From Minwuiaceae bacterium (GTDB lineage Bacteria > Pseudomonadota > Alphaproteobacteria > Minwuiales > Minwuiaceae): 64,000 nucleotides of DNA. Positions 1-8,342 of the stretch are shown piece after piece (position 1 is the first letter of the stretch; each line of letters opens with the position of its first letter). The notes beneath the pieces are model-generated. The model saw nothing but the letters and a program-made list of their open reading frames with translations, was not told the origin of the DNA and searched no databases. A program made the position numbers and the translations under genes. The DNA lies in the NCBI GenBank assembly GCA_028278525.1, contig JANQEE010000011.1:62001-126000 (forward strand), given 5' to 3'.

Positions 1-1440
1 GTCGTCGGCGAGTCCGGCTCCGGCAAGACGTCGCTCGGGCGGACGCTGCTACGCCTCTACCGGCCGACCGGCGGCAGCCTGAGGTTCGAAGGCCGCGACA
101 TCGCGACCCTGGCCGAGGCCGACTTGAGGCCGCTCAGAGCCCGAATGCAGATGATCTTCCAGGACCCGATGTCGTCGCTCAACCCCCGCCAGCGGATCGC
201 CGAGATCGTCACCCAGCCGTTGTGGGCGTTCGGCCGCGACGTCGTCGCCGATCACGTGCCGGCCTTGCTTGAGCGCGTCGGATTGACGCCGGCGCTGGCC
301 GCGCGCTATCCGCATGAACTCAGCGGCGGGCAGCGCCAGCGGGTCGGCATCGCCCGGGCGATCGCCCTGCAGCCGAAGCTGGTGGTCGCGGACGAGATCG
401 TGTCGGGCCTGGATGTCTCCACCCAGGCGCAGATCCTGTCGCTGCTGGCTAATTTGAAGCGCGATCTGGGTCTGGCGCTGGTTTTCATCAGCCACGACCT
501 GTCGGTGGTGCGGGTGGTGTGCGACCGCGTGATGGTGCTCAGTCGCGGCGAAGTGATGGAGACCGGCCCGTGCGAGCGGTTGTTCAGCGCGCCGCGCCAT
601 CCCTATACTCGGGCATTGTTGGAAGCTGTGCCGCTGCCCGAAGTGGATCCGGACTGGATTCACGGCGGCCCGATAGAACAAGAAGACAACAGGGGAATAG
701 GCATGCAGATCAAGGGAACGGTGGCGCTGGTCACCGGCACGAGCCGGGGCATCGGCCCGGAATATGTCCGCGAATTGGCGAAACGCGGCGCCGCCAAGGT
801 CTACGCCGCGGCGCGTGACACGACCCAGATCGCGGATCTGGCTGCGGAGTTCGCCGGTACTGTCGAGGCCGTCGAATTGGATATCACCGATCCGGTCCAG
901 GTGGCGGCCGCGGCGGAGCGCTGCGCCGACGTCCAACTGCTGATCAACAACGCCGGCATCAATCATAATACCGGCCTGATCGCGCCGACGAGCCTGGACA
1001 ATGCCCGCGCCGAGATGGAGACCAACTACCTCGGCACGCTGGCCATGTGTCGTGCCTTCGCGCCGGTGCTGCAGGCGAACGGCGGCGGCGCCATCGTCAA
1101 CATGCTGTCCATCCTCGCCCGCGTCTGCCTGCCTCTGATGGGATCGCTCAGCGCGTCCAAGGCGGCGGGTCTGATGATGACCCAGGGGGTGCGCGCCGAA
1201 CTGGCCGGCCAGGGCACGACGGTGATTGCCGTCATGCCCGGCGCGGTGGAAACCGACATGACCCGCGACCTTCCGCCGCCGAAGATGCCGCCCGCCGATG
1301 TCGCCGTGGCGGCGCTCGACGCGGTCGAGCAGGGCGAAGAGGAGGTCTATCCCGGCGACATGGCGACCGGCATGGCGCAGGGACTGGCTGGCGATCCGAA
1401 AGCGGTGGAAAAAGAGCTGGCCGGCATCCTGCCGCAATAA
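1..1440 (+). CDS. Oligopeptide-type ABC ATPase (5'-partial), in frame with a short-chain dehydrogenase
   Basis: The frame is open from the first base. The first ~215 residues are the body of an Opp/Dpp-type ABC ATPase, which powers peptide import at the inner membrane. They show Walker A GESGSGKT at the very edge, a Q-loop (MIFQDPMSSLNPR), the signature LSGGQRQR, a Walker B ending in DEIVSGLDVS, the switch histidine (ISHDLSVV) and the usual HPYTRALLEAVPLPEVDP tail. The N-terminus is outside the window; the short tail resembles the second half of double-ATPase proteins. Oddly, no stop codon follows: the frame continues through base 702 into a complete SDR domain starting at ATG 703. Two TAG codons (674-676 and 698-700) lie just before it in another frame, so a one-base indel may have removed the ABC stop. 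Either a real fusion or two genes; the ATPase call is firm. Confidence 0.8.
   Translation, partial: VVGESGSGKTSLGRTLLRLYRPTGGSLRFEGRDIATLAEADLRPLRARMQMIFQDPMSSLNPRQRIAEIVTQPLWAFGRDVVADHVPALLERVGLTPALAARYPHELSGGQRQRVGIARAIALQPKLVVADEIVSGLDVSTQAQILSLLANLKRDLGLALVFISHDLSVVRVVCDRVMVLSRGEVMETGPCERLFSAPRHPYTRALLEAVPLPEVDPDWIHGGPIEQEDNRGIGMQIKGTVALVTGTSRGIGPEYVRELAKRGAAKVYAAARDTTQIADLAAEFAGTVEAVELDITDPVQVAAAAERCADVQLLINNAGINHNTGLIAPTSLDNARAEMETNYLGTLAMCRAFAPVLQANGGGAIVNMLSILARVCLPLMGSLSASKAAGLMMTQGVRAELAGQGTTVIAVMPGAVETDMTRDLPPPKMPPADVAVAALDAVEQGEEEVYPGDMATGMAQGLAGDPKAVEKELAGILPQ
703..1440 (+). CDS. SDR family protein, probable separate start inside the fused frame
   Basis: The product would be 245 residues, the normal SDR length. 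ATG 703 has its own Shine-Dalgarno AGGGGA at 691-696, six bases upstream, and the N-terminus starts directly with the Rossmann strand (VALVTGTSRGIG cofactor motif). NNAG is present near residue 90 and a serine in NMLSI. The catalytic YxxxK motif is altered: the protein has LSASK, so the position of the catalytic tyrosine is Leu (codon 1147-1149, residue ~149) while Lys153 is kept. Known SDRs use Tyr as the general acid/base, so this protein may be inactive or non-redox. It is followed after 20 bases by the EthD gene, probably in the same transcript. Whether it is also made as the tail of the ABC ATPase cannot be decided here. Confidence 0.75.
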   Translation: MQIKGTVALVTGTSRGIGPEYVRELAKRGAAKVYAAARDTTQIADLAAEFAGTVEAVELDITDPVQVAAAAERCADVQLLINNAGINHNTGLIAPTSLDNARAEMETNYLGTLAMCRAFAPVLQANGGGAIVNMLSILARVCLPLMGSLSASKAAGLMMTQGVRAELAGQGTTVIAVMPGAVETDMTRDLPPPKMPPADVAVAALDAVEQGEEEVYPGDMATGMAQGLAGDPKAVEKELAGILPQ

Positions 1441-1460
1441 CCGCCGGCCAGGAGGCAACG

Positions 1461-2132
1461 GTGGTCAAGGCGGTTACGATCATCAGGCGGAAGACGGGAA
1501 TGAGCGTCGCGGCATTCCAGGACTATTGGCGCGGGCCGCACGCCGAGATCGTCAAGGACCTGCCCGGGCTTCGCCGCTACGTACAAAGCCACCCGCTGCA
1601 GTCCGGATACGCCAAGTGCGACCTCATCCATGACGGCATCGCCGAGGTCTGGGTCGACGACATGGAGTCCCTGCGCGCAATGTCGGCATCGCCGCACTAC
1701 GCCGCCGTGCAGGCGGACGAGGAGAACTTCATCGACCGCGCGACGATGGCTCTGGTCCTCACCGAGGACCATGTGATCAAGGACGACCCGGCGCCGCAGG
1801 ACGGTGTCAAAGCGATTACGTTCCTCAAGCGCCGGCCGGAGATGTCCGTGCCGGACTTTCAGGCCTACTGGCGCGAGGTGCACGGCCCGATCGCGGCCGC
1901 GATTCCGGTGATGAAGCGCTATGTGCAGAGCCATACGCGCCTGGGCGGCTATCGCGACGGCCGAACGCCGCTCTACGATGGCATCGCGATCGCTTGGTTC
2001 GACAGCACCGACGCGATGCGTGTGTCGGCGACAACGGAAGAGTACGTCCGAACCCGCGCCGACGAGCCGAACTTCCTGTCGGTCGAAGACATGGCGTTCA
2101 TCATCGCCCGTGAGCATGTCATTGTAGACTGA
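1461..2132 (+). CDS. Duplicated EthD-domain protein
   Basis: This is a protein of 223 residues made of two copies of the EthD / dimeric alpha-beta barrel fold. Each half starts with a strand (VKAVTIIRRK; VKAITFLKRR) followed by the hallmark FQDYWRGPHAE or FQAYWREVHGP, then RYVQSH and a YDGIA-like strand. EthD proteins normally act as homodimers of ~100-residue units, so a tandem copy may fold as an internal dimer. Members occur with ether-degrading P450s or in polyketide and other catabolic pathways. The start is GTG 1461, behind CCAGGAGG at 1448-1455; no ATG fits better. It sits just behind the SDR gene, suggesting co-transcription. The substrate is unknown. Confidence 0.85.
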   Translation: MVKAVTIIRRKTGMSVAAFQDYWRGPHAEIVKDLPGLRRYVQSHPLQSGYAKCDLIHDGIAEVWVDDMESLRAMSASPHYAAVQADEENFIDRATMALVLTEDHVIKDDPAPQDGVKAITFLKRRPEMSVPDFQAYWREVHGPIAAAIPVMKRYVQSHTRLGGYRDGRTPLYDGIAIAWFDSTDAMRVSATTEEYVRTRADEPNFLSVEDMAFIIAREHVIVD

Positions 2133-2227
2133 GCGCAGCCTGTCGGATGTGGTAAATGCCCGCGTTGCGGCCCGCGATGCGGTGTACTAGTGTCGATACG
2201 TATTTAGCGTAATGTCAGGAACGTACC

Positions 2228-3613
2228 TTGTGGCAAACCGTATTCCTGAACCGCCTGCGTAAGCAACTGCCCGAATGGGTGGCGCACGGCTGGGTCGCGC
2301 CGGAGCATCAGGCGGCGATCCTCGAGCATGCTGAAAGCAGCGCTGGCCGCGGTGTTCAACTATTGCCGATTGTGCTGGGTGTCCTAGGCGTCCTGACGCT
2401 TGGCGCCGGCGTCATTATGTTCTTCGCGGCGAATTGGGCCGGTATGGCCAAGTTGGCCAAGCTTGCGGTGCTGTTCGGCGGTATGTGGGCGGCGTACGCC
2501 GTCGCCGGATGGTTGCTGTATCGGCCGACCACGCGAGACCAAATGCTGGGCCAGGCGTTGATGTTGCTCGCCGTCATTCTGTTCGGCGCCAACATCATGC
2601 TGATCGCGCAGATCTACCATATCCAAGCACATTACCCGAACGGCGTCCTGTTCTGGTCGCTGGGCGCATTGGCCGTCGCTTACGTCGCGCCGGTGCAGCC
2701 TGTCGCGGTCGCCGGTCTGGCGCTGGCCGCGCTTTGGACCGGATTGGAAGCCGGAGACTTCGAACGTTCTCCGCACTGGGAGTTTCTGGCCGTCTGGGCC
2801 CTGTTTCTGCCGCCGCTCGTCTGGCGCGGATGGCGATACGCCGCCATGGCCGCCGCGGCCGCGTTGCTGTTTTGGAACGTAATGCTGTTCGGGTCATGGA
2901 CTTGGCGTGAGCCGCAGTTACTGGCCTATCTGGTGCCTGCACAAGCGTTGGCAGCCGTTGCGCTGGTGCTGCTCGGTGTCACGGCAATGCGGCATAGGCG
3001 GTCCGTGCCGTTCGCGACGATTGTCGAGCGGACCGGGCTGATTGGTCTGGGCCTCGCTTTTCTCGCGCTGATCGAACCGTCAATTCACGGTTTGGGCGGC
3101 AATACCATGTTGGGCGGGCGCTGGCAGCGATTGGATCAGGCGCCGGCCGGCTGGATCGTCGTGACGCTGGTTGCCGGCGCCGTTGTCGCCGCGTTAGCCG
3201 CCTGGCGCTACCAGCAGCAAGCGGGTGCGCGGCGCGGCCCTGCCGGGACCTGGGCTTATGCGCTCCTGGCCGCATTGGTTGTGTTGACGATCGCGAACCT
3301 CTTCGTTCCGCCCATCAAGTCTGCGGTGTTCGCTGTCCATGGCGGATTCCTGGCGTTGAATTTTGCCGGCTTGTTGTGGCTGATCGCCGCGGGGCTGGGC
3401 CGGGGCAACCGGTTCCAGGTAAATCTCGGATTCCTGTTTTTCGCCATGAGCGTTTTGATCGTCTACTTCGAGACCTTCTGGTCATTGATGAACCGCTCCT
3501 TCTTCTTCATGGGTGGCGGCCTGCTGCTGGTGATCGGCGGTTATCTGCTGGAACGGCAGCGCCGGCGGCTGTTGCGCGGCATCGATCCGGCAGGGCAAGG
3601 AGAACCGGGCTGA
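2228..3613 (+). CDS. DUF2157 integral membrane protein
   Basis: The protein has 461 residues. A short cytoplasmic helix region (about 1-40, WVAHGWV) is followed by many hydrophobic segments, about a dozen predicted helices, which is the layout of DUF2157 proteins. The segment around residues 50-75 (GVLTLGAGVIMFFAANW) is the conserved family core. The function is unknown. TTG 2228 is the likely start, with AGGA at 2217-2220. Its stop overlaps the ATG of the next gene (TGATG at 3611-3615), so the two are translationally coupled. A DUF2157 membrane protein next to a GDYXXLXY protein is a recurrent pairing in bacteria, which supports both calls and suggests one envelope-associated complex. Confidence 0.85.
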   Translation: MWQTVFLNRLRKQLPEWVAHGWVAPEHQAAILEHAESSAGRGVQLLPIVLGVLGVLTLGAGVIMFFAANWAGMAKLAKLAVLFGGMWAAYAVAGWLLYRPTTRDQMLGQALMLLAVILFGANIMLIAQIYHIQAHYPNGVLFWSLGALAVAYVAPVQPVAVAGLALAALWTGLEAGDFERSPHWEFLAVWALFLPPLVWRGWRYAAMAAAAALLFWNVMLFGSWTWREPQLLAYLVPAQALAAVALVLLGVTAMRHRRSVPFATIVERTGLIGLGLAFLALIEPSIHGLGGNTMLGGRWQRLDQAPAGWIVVTLVAGAVVAALAAWRYQQQAGARRGPAGTWAYALLAALVVLTIANLFVPPIKSAVFAVHGGFLALNFAGLLWLIAAGLGRGNRFQVNLGFLFFAMSVLIVYFETFWSLMNRSFFFMGGGLLLVIGGYLLERQRRRLLRGIDPAGQGEPG

Positions 3614-4170
3614 TGCGGCGCAGTCTCGCTCTTGTCTTCGTGGTGGTGCTGCAAACCGCGGCGCTGATCGCGATGATCGCCATGAAGCAATGGACGTTGG
3701 CGACCGGCACATTGATTGAGCTCGAGACCGTGCCCATCGACCCGCGATCGCTATTTCGTGGCGATTATGTGCGGCTTGGCTACGCCATTGGTCAACTGAA
3801 CGAGGACGCCCTGGACGGCGACAACGGTTTCGCGCGTCTTGACACAATCTACGTCGTGTTGCGCGAGGGCGAAGTCTATTGGCAACCGGTGTCTCTCCAC
3901 AAAGAGCGGCCGACAGCGCCGCCCGATGGCGTCGCGGTGCGTGGCCATGTCGAATACGCTTACAAGCACCATGAGACGAAGGCGAACACATTGCGCGTCC
4001 GATACGGTATCGAGAATTACTTCGTTCCCGAAGGTGAAGGCCGGGCCCTGGAGCAGCCCAAGGAAGACGAAACGATCTCGATCCAGGTGTCCGTCGACAG
4101 CTACGGCAATGCCGGCATCAAGGCGGTGCTGGTGAATGGCGAGGGACGTTACGTCGAGAAGCTTTGGTGA
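3613..4170 (+). CDS. GDYXXLXY domain membrane-anchored protein
   Basis: The protein has 185 residues. An N-terminal hydrophobic segment (residues ~5-25) can act as an uncleaved signal anchor. It is followed by FRGDYVRLGYAIGQL, which carries the motif that names the GDYXXLXY family, then a beta-rich soluble domain ending in Trp. The start ATG 3613 overlaps the upstream stop by one base, indicating coupling to the DUF2157 gene. The family has no assigned activity; the partnership with DUF2157 is its most informative feature. The gene is followed by two palindromes at 4181-4316 before a convergent kinase gene. Confidence 0.87.
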   Translation: MRRSLALVFVVVLQTAALIAMIAMKQWTLATGTLIELETVPIDPRSLFRGDYVRLGYAIGQLNEDALDGDNGFARLDTIYVVLREGEVYWQPVSLHKERPTAPPDGVAVRGHVEYAYKHHETKANTLRVRYGIENYFVPEGEGRALEQPKEDETISIQVSVDSYGNAGIKAVLVNGEGRYVEKLW

Positions 4171-4180
4171 ACGCGGCCTA

Positions 4181-4237
4181 GAGCAATATCCGAACGGATT
4201 GAACCAAAGGGTTCAATCCGTTCGGATGAAATTGCTC
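4181..4237. repeat. Intergenic palindrome, copy 1
   Basis: An 18-bp perfect stem (4188-4205 with 4210-4227) has a four-base loop AAAG. It is extended by an outer GAGCAAT/ATTGCTC pair (4181-4187 with 4231-4237) beyond a three-base bulge. It lies 11 bases after the GDYXXLXY stop. There is no T-run, so it is not a simple terminator, although it could stop or stabilise transcripts. Its TAGAGCA and TATCCGA-CGGAT elements match the neighbouring palindrome, so both seem to belong to one dispersed repeat family. Confidence 0.8.
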
Positions 4238-4251
4238 CACATCTTAATGAG

Positions 4252-6213
4252 TTAGAGCATCTTTATCCGATCAATCGGATCGTCGAAGCGATCCCGTTTG
4301 ATCGGGTGATGCTCTAGGTCGCCAGAGGTTTTTTCGTTACTTTCTCCGGTTTGCAGCAGGTCGTGCATCATGGCGCGGAGCCGGTTCGGATCGGCCGGCT
4401 TATGCAGTACCTGGCTGCCGATTTCAGCGGCTTCAGCCAGGGCCTTCGGTGTCAGGTCGGCGGTGATGACGATCGCCGGGATGTCGCGATTGAAACGCCG
4501 CCTAAGCCTTTCGACGACCTGCGGTCCGGTTTCGCCGTCATGCAGGCTGTAGTCGGCCACAATCAGGTCGACGCCCTGCGGGTTCCCGGCGAGCAGCGTC
4601 TCCGCGGTCCTGCCGGAAGCGACGTGCGCCACGGAAAACCCCCACTCGCCGATTCGACGGCCGAGCGCCTTTGCGACCTGGCGATCGTCCTCGACGATCA
4701 GGATTCGCCGGCCGGCCATGCCGGGCATATCGGCATGCCGCCCGGCCGGATCGCGCGCGGCCCGATCGTCGTCCAGGGCTCCGAGCGGTACGTCGACGGC
4801 GAACATCGAACCTTTTCTCGGCTGCGACTGCATATGGATCTTGTGGTCCAGAAGATCCGCCATCCGTTTGGCGATCGCCAGGCCGAGTCCAAGACCGAGC
4901 GCACGGTCGCGGGTTGGATTATGGGCCTGGTAGAACTCTTCGAATATGGTTTCATGTTTGTCTTCGGGAATGCCGCGTCCGGTGTCCCAGACTTCGATCC
5001 GGAGCGCGTTTTCCCGCCGGCGGCAGCCAAGCAGCACTTGGCCGCGCCTGGTATAGCGGAGCGCATTGGTCAGGAAGTTCTGGACGATGCTGCGCAATAG
5101 CGTCTGGTCGCTTTCGATGATTGCGCCGCAGGGCACGGTGCGGAACGCAACGCCGGTATCGTCCGCGTAACGCCGCGCCTCCGCGGCCAGGCCGTCCAGC
5201 AGTTCCTGAACCGGAAAGCACGTGATGTTGGGCCTGACCGAGCCCGCGTCCAGTTTGCTGATATCCAGCAGGCTGTTCAGCATGTTCTCCATGCCGGTCT
5301 GCGACGCGACGATATCGTCGATGATCAGCCGGCGCTTTTCCATGTCGGTTGCATCCGCCAGGCTGTCGATCAAGAGTCGCATGCTGAACAACGGTTGCCT
5401 GAGGTCGTGGCTGGCGGCCGCCAGGAAGCGGGTTTTCGCGCGGTCAGCCTTTTCCGCCGCCTCCCGGGCGTCGCGTAAGGCCTGCTGCGCATTCATGATC
5501 GTCGACAGGTCGGTCAGAAAACCAACCATGCGCACTGCTTTGCCGGTTTTGTCGCGCACGACCTTGCCGCGATCCCGATACCAGCGGTATTCGCCGGAAC
5601 CGTGGCGCAGGCGGTAATCGACGCTGAAGGTATCGTAGCTGGCAAGATGGGTTCGGATGTTGTGCTCCGACAGCGCATGATCGTCGGGATGAACCAGACT
5701 GCGGAAGTTGGAAATTGTCGGTCTGATGTCGTCGGGCGAATAACCGAGGATCTCGTAGAACCTCGGAGACCAGTACTCCTCATCTTTGTTGACGTCCGGC
5801 CAGTCCCATAACCCGTCGGTGGTTCCAGTTACGGCATGGGCGAAACGCTCTTCGCTTGCGAGCAGTTTCTCCCAGCGGGTTCTGTACAGAAATACGACCA
5901 CTGCGGTGACCGAAATGGCGAGCACCGCGACCAAGCGGTTCGCGACCACCATACCGGTGGGTGCTTGGCCCGGCGCGGAGAGCATGTACCCGGTAAGCGT
6001 GAGGGCTGCCGTTATCGCCGCCAGGACAAGCGGCGCGTATCGACCGGGCAGCCAGAAGGCGAGAGGGATCGTCACCAGGTAGATGACGCCGTCGGCGTAG
6101 CCGAGCGGAGTCGACAGGTCGGTCGCGAACATTGCCGCGACCAGGACGGCGCAGACAGCCAGCGATAGCCGCTGATGCAGCAGACGGTTTTGCCTGAAGT
6201 CGAAACCCGCCAT
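4252..6213 (-). CDS. Hybrid sensor histidine kinase with PAS domain and C-terminal receiver
   Basis: The protein has 653 residues. Order: about four membrane helices (residues ~15-112); a PAS/PAC sensor (~115-240, with WSPRFYEILGYSPDDI); a dimerisation domain with the phospho-accepting histidine in ASHDLRQPL (~270); an ATPase domain with N-box (NFLTNALRYT), DTGRGIP and GLGLGLAIAKR (~380-490); and a receiver domain (~510-625) whose phospho-acceptor is the Asp in LIVADYSLHD. The DLRQPL form of the H-box and the terminal receiver are typical of kinases that pass phosphate to a separate LuxR-type regulator; none lies nearby. ATG 6213 gives a membrane-compatible N-terminus. The last ~20 residues are encoded by palindrome copy 2 and look like a recent addition rather than part of the domain. 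The signal is unknown. Confidence 0.92.
   Translation of the reverse strand: MAGFDFRQNRLLHQRLSLAVCAVLVAAMFATDLSTPLGYADGVIYLVTIPLAFWLPGRYAPLVLAAITAALTLTGYMLSAPGQAPTGMVVANRLVAVLAISVTAVVVFLYRTRWEKLLASEERFAHAVTGTTDGLWDWPDVNKDEEYWSPRFYEILGYSPDDIRPTISNFRSLVHPDDHALSEHNIRTHLASYDTFSVDYRLRHGSGEYRWYRDRGKVVRDKTGKAVRMVGFLTDLSTIMNAQQALRDAREAAEKADRAKTRFLAAASHDLRQPLFSMRLLIDSLADATDMEKRRLIIDDIVASQTGMENMLNSLLDISKLDAGSVRPNITCFPVQELLDGLAAEARRYADDTGVAFRTVPCGAIIESDQTLLRSIVQNFLTNALRYTRRGQVLLGCRRRENALRIEVWDTGRGIPEDKHETIFEEFYQAHNPTRDRALGLGLGLAIAKRMADLLDHKIHMQSQPRKGSMFAVDVPLGALDDDRAARDPAGRHADMPGMAGRRILIVEDDRQVAKALGRRIGEWGFSVAHVASGRTAETLLAGNPQGVDLIVADYSLHDGETGPQVVERLRRRFNRDIPAIVITADLTPKALAEAAEIGSQVLHKPADPNRLRAMMHDLLQTGESNEKTSGDLEHHPIKRDRFDDPIDRIKML
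4253..4316. repeat. Intergenic palindrome, copy 2, overlapping a coding end
   Basis: Outer arms TAGAGCAT (4253-4260) and ATGCTCTA (4309-4316) enclose an imperfect stem in which ATCCGATCAA pairs with TTGATCGGGT-like sequence. It shares its outer and inner sequence with copy 1 only 70 bases away. The stop codon of the histidine kinase lies at 4252-4254, so this palindrome is translated as the last ~20 residues of that protein. Confidence 0.75.
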
Positions 6214-6255
6214 GTTCGTGCCCGACGCTCCCGGCTTGGTTTCCGGTCCTGCTTC

Positions 6256-7227
6256 CTAGTGCTCTTTCAAATAGGGTACGCCGATTGCCCTCGGCGCGAC
6301 CGCCTTGCCGATGAACCCCGCCAGCAGTATCACGGTTAGCAGATACGGCAAGGCCTGAATAAACTGGACTGGTATCTGGCCGATGCCCGGCAGTTCCACG
6401 CCCTGCAGACGGACGGCGACGGCGTCCAGGAACCCGAACAGCAGGCAGGCGCCCATCACCGGCACCGGGCGCCACTTGCCGAAGATCAGTGCGGCCAGTG
6501 CGATGAAGCCTTTGCCGGCGGACATGTCCTTAATGAAGGCTGCATTGTGCGCCACCGACAGGTAAGTGCCCGCCAGCCCGCATAGGAAGCCGCAACAGAG
6601 CACCGCCCGGTAGCGCAGCCAGGTGACGGAGATGCCGGCGGTGTCGACGGCTTCCGGGCTTTCGCCGACGGCGCGGAGGCGAAGTCCAAAGCGGGTGCGG
6701 TAGAGCACCCACCAGGTCGCCGGCACGGCGAGCACCGCCAGGTAGACGATCAGGTTGTGACCGGAAATCAGTTCGGAGTAGATCGGGCCCAGCAGCGGCA
6801 CGCCCGCCACGAGATCGGCGCCGGGCCAGACCAGCGGCGTGAAGCGCGCCGCCTCCGGCAGTTGCGGGGTTTGGCCGCCCTGTGCGAACCAGGCGATGCC
6901 GAGGATGACCGACAGGCCGGCGGCCAGGATGTTGACGGCGACGCCGGACACCACCTGGTTGCCGTTGTGGGTGATGCAGGCGAAACCGTGCAGCAACGCC
7001 AGCAGCATGGACGCGGCGACGCCGGCGGCAAGCCCGACGATCGGCGAGCCGGTGACATAGGCGGCCGCGGCGGCGGCGAAGGCGGCGCCCAGCATCTTGC
7101 CTTCCAGGCCGATATCGACGATGCCGGAGCGTTCCGAAAACAGGCCGGCCAGCGCCGCCAGCATCAGCGGCGTGGAAACGCGCAATGTCGCGTCGAGGAT
7201 CAGGATGAACAGGCCGAAGGCTTCCAT
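6256..7227 (-). CDS. BMP-type ABC transporter, second permease
   Basis: This is a membrane permease of 323 residues from the branched-chain/ribose permease superfamily, of the NupQ/YufQ kind used in nucleoside importers. It shows the conserved SERSGIVDIGLEGKMLGAAF segment near residues 25-45 and about nine hydrophobic helices. The ATG at 7227 overlaps the last base of the stop of the upstream permease; a GTG three bases earlier (7230) is equally possible. It is the last gene of a four-gene operon (binding protein, ATPase, permease, permease). A function in purine or pyrimidine nucleoside uptake is inferred from the family and from the salvage enzymes at 34.6-39.6 kb. Confidence 0.9.
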   Translation of the reverse strand: MEAFGLFILILDATLRVSTPLMLAALAGLFSERSGIVDIGLEGKMLGAAFAAAAAAYVTGSPIVGLAAGVAASMLLALLHGFACITHNGNQVVSGVAVNILAAGLSVILGIAWFAQGGQTPQLPEAARFTPLVWPGADLVAGVPLLGPIYSELISGHNLIVYLAVLAVPATWWVLYRTRFGLRLRAVGESPEAVDTAGISVTWLRYRAVLCCGFLCGLAGTYLSVAHNAAFIKDMSAGKGFIALAALIFGKWRPVPVMGACLLFGFLDAVAVRLQGVELPGIGQIPVQFIQALPYLLTVILLAGFIGKAVAPRAIGVPYLKEH

Positions 7228-8342
7228 CACGCCGCTCCGACCTGCCGCCGCCTCAGGAACGGCGCTTCCAGGTAGGGCTTGAACATGAACTCCAGGGCGC
7301 CGGAGAACAGGATGACCAGTCCCTGGATCACCACGACCATGTCGCGCGTCATCTTCGGCACTTCGAAGGCGAGTTCCGCGCCACCCTGGTAGAGCGCGCC
7401 GAACAGCAGCGCCGCCAGGCAGATGCCGACCGGATGGTTGCGGCCCATCAGCGCCACCGCGATACCGACGAAGCCGTAACCGGCCGTGAAGTCGAGTAGC
7501 AGCCGGTGCTGCACGCCCATGATCTCGTTGACGCCGAGGAAACCTGCGAGGGCGCCGGAGATGCACATGGCCAGGATGATGGTGCGCGCCGGCGAAATGC
7601 CGCCGTAGACAGCGGCGGCCTCGTTGCCGCCCACCGCCCGCACCGCGTATCCCCATCGGGTATGCCAGATGAAGCCCCACATCAGCACGCAGCAGATCAG
7701 CGCCCACAGGAACGACAGGTTGAGCGGCGAGCGTGCAAACCCGATGCCGATCCAGGCCAGTGCCTCGTGCGCGAACGGCAGCCAGGCGGCTGCGTCGAAC
7801 TCGCGGGTCTCCGGCGACATCTGGCCCGGCTCGATCAGCACGTTGACCATCAGGTAGACCATCAGCGTCGCGGCCAGGAAATTGAACATGATGGTGGTGA
7901 TGACGATGTGGCTGCCGCGTTTGGCCTGCAGATAGGCCGGGATGAAGGCCCAGGCGCCGCCGAACAGGGCGGCCGCCGCGATTACCGACAGCAGCAGCAG
8001 GGGAAACGGCAGGAAGTCGAGATAGAGGCAGGCGAGGCCGACGCCGAGCCCGCCGATATAGGCCTGCCCTTCGCCGCCGATGTTGAACAGCCCGCAATGG
8101 AAGGCGACGGCGACGGCCAACCCGGTGAAGATAAAGTTTGTGGTGTAGTAGAGTGTGTATCCGATGGCTTCCTGGAAGCCGAATGCGCCCCACAGCAATA
8201 TCTTCACGACTTCCAGCGGGTCTTCGCCGACCAGCAATACGACCAGGCCGGAGACCAGGAACGCGGCGGCCAGGTTCACCACGGGCATCGCTACAATGTA
8301 GACCCACTTGGGAACGCCGGGGGTCGGTTCCGGCCCGCTCAC
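7227..8342 (-). CDS. BMP-type ABC transporter, first permease
   Basis: The protein has 371 residues, of the NupP/YufP type. It is strongly hydrophobic, with about ten helices, and carries the family motif FNIGGEGQAYIGGLG after the third helix. GTG 8342 is chosen because it overlaps the ATPase stop in a GTGA arrangement, the usual sign of translational coupling. Together with the following permease it forms the heterodimeric channel of the importer. The substrate specificity cannot be read from the permease alone. Confidence 0.9.
   Translation of the reverse strand: MSGPEPTPGVPKWVYIVAMPVVNLAAAFLVSGLVVLLVGEDPLEVVKILLWGAFGFQEAIGYTLYYTTNFIFTGLAVAVAFHCGLFNIGGEGQAYIGGLGVGLACLYLDFLPFPLLLLSVIAAAALFGGAWAFIPAYLQAKRGSHIVITTIMFNFLAATLMVYLMVNVLIEPGQMSPETREFDAAAWLPFAHEALAWIGIGFARSPLNLSFLWALICCVLMWGFIWHTRWGYAVRAVGGNEAAAVYGGISPARTIILAMCISGALAGFLGVNEIMGVQHRLLLDFTAGYGFVGIAVALMGRNHPVGICLAALLFGALYQGGAELAFEVPKMTRDMVVVIQGLVILFSGALEFMFKPYLEAPFLRRRQVGAA

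Noticed and set aside
6256..8307. A very long minus-strand open frame across both permease genes
   Set aside because: Its first ~340 residues are Arg/Pro/Gly-rich nonsense that overlaps the true permease in another frame; only the end from 7227 is a real gene.
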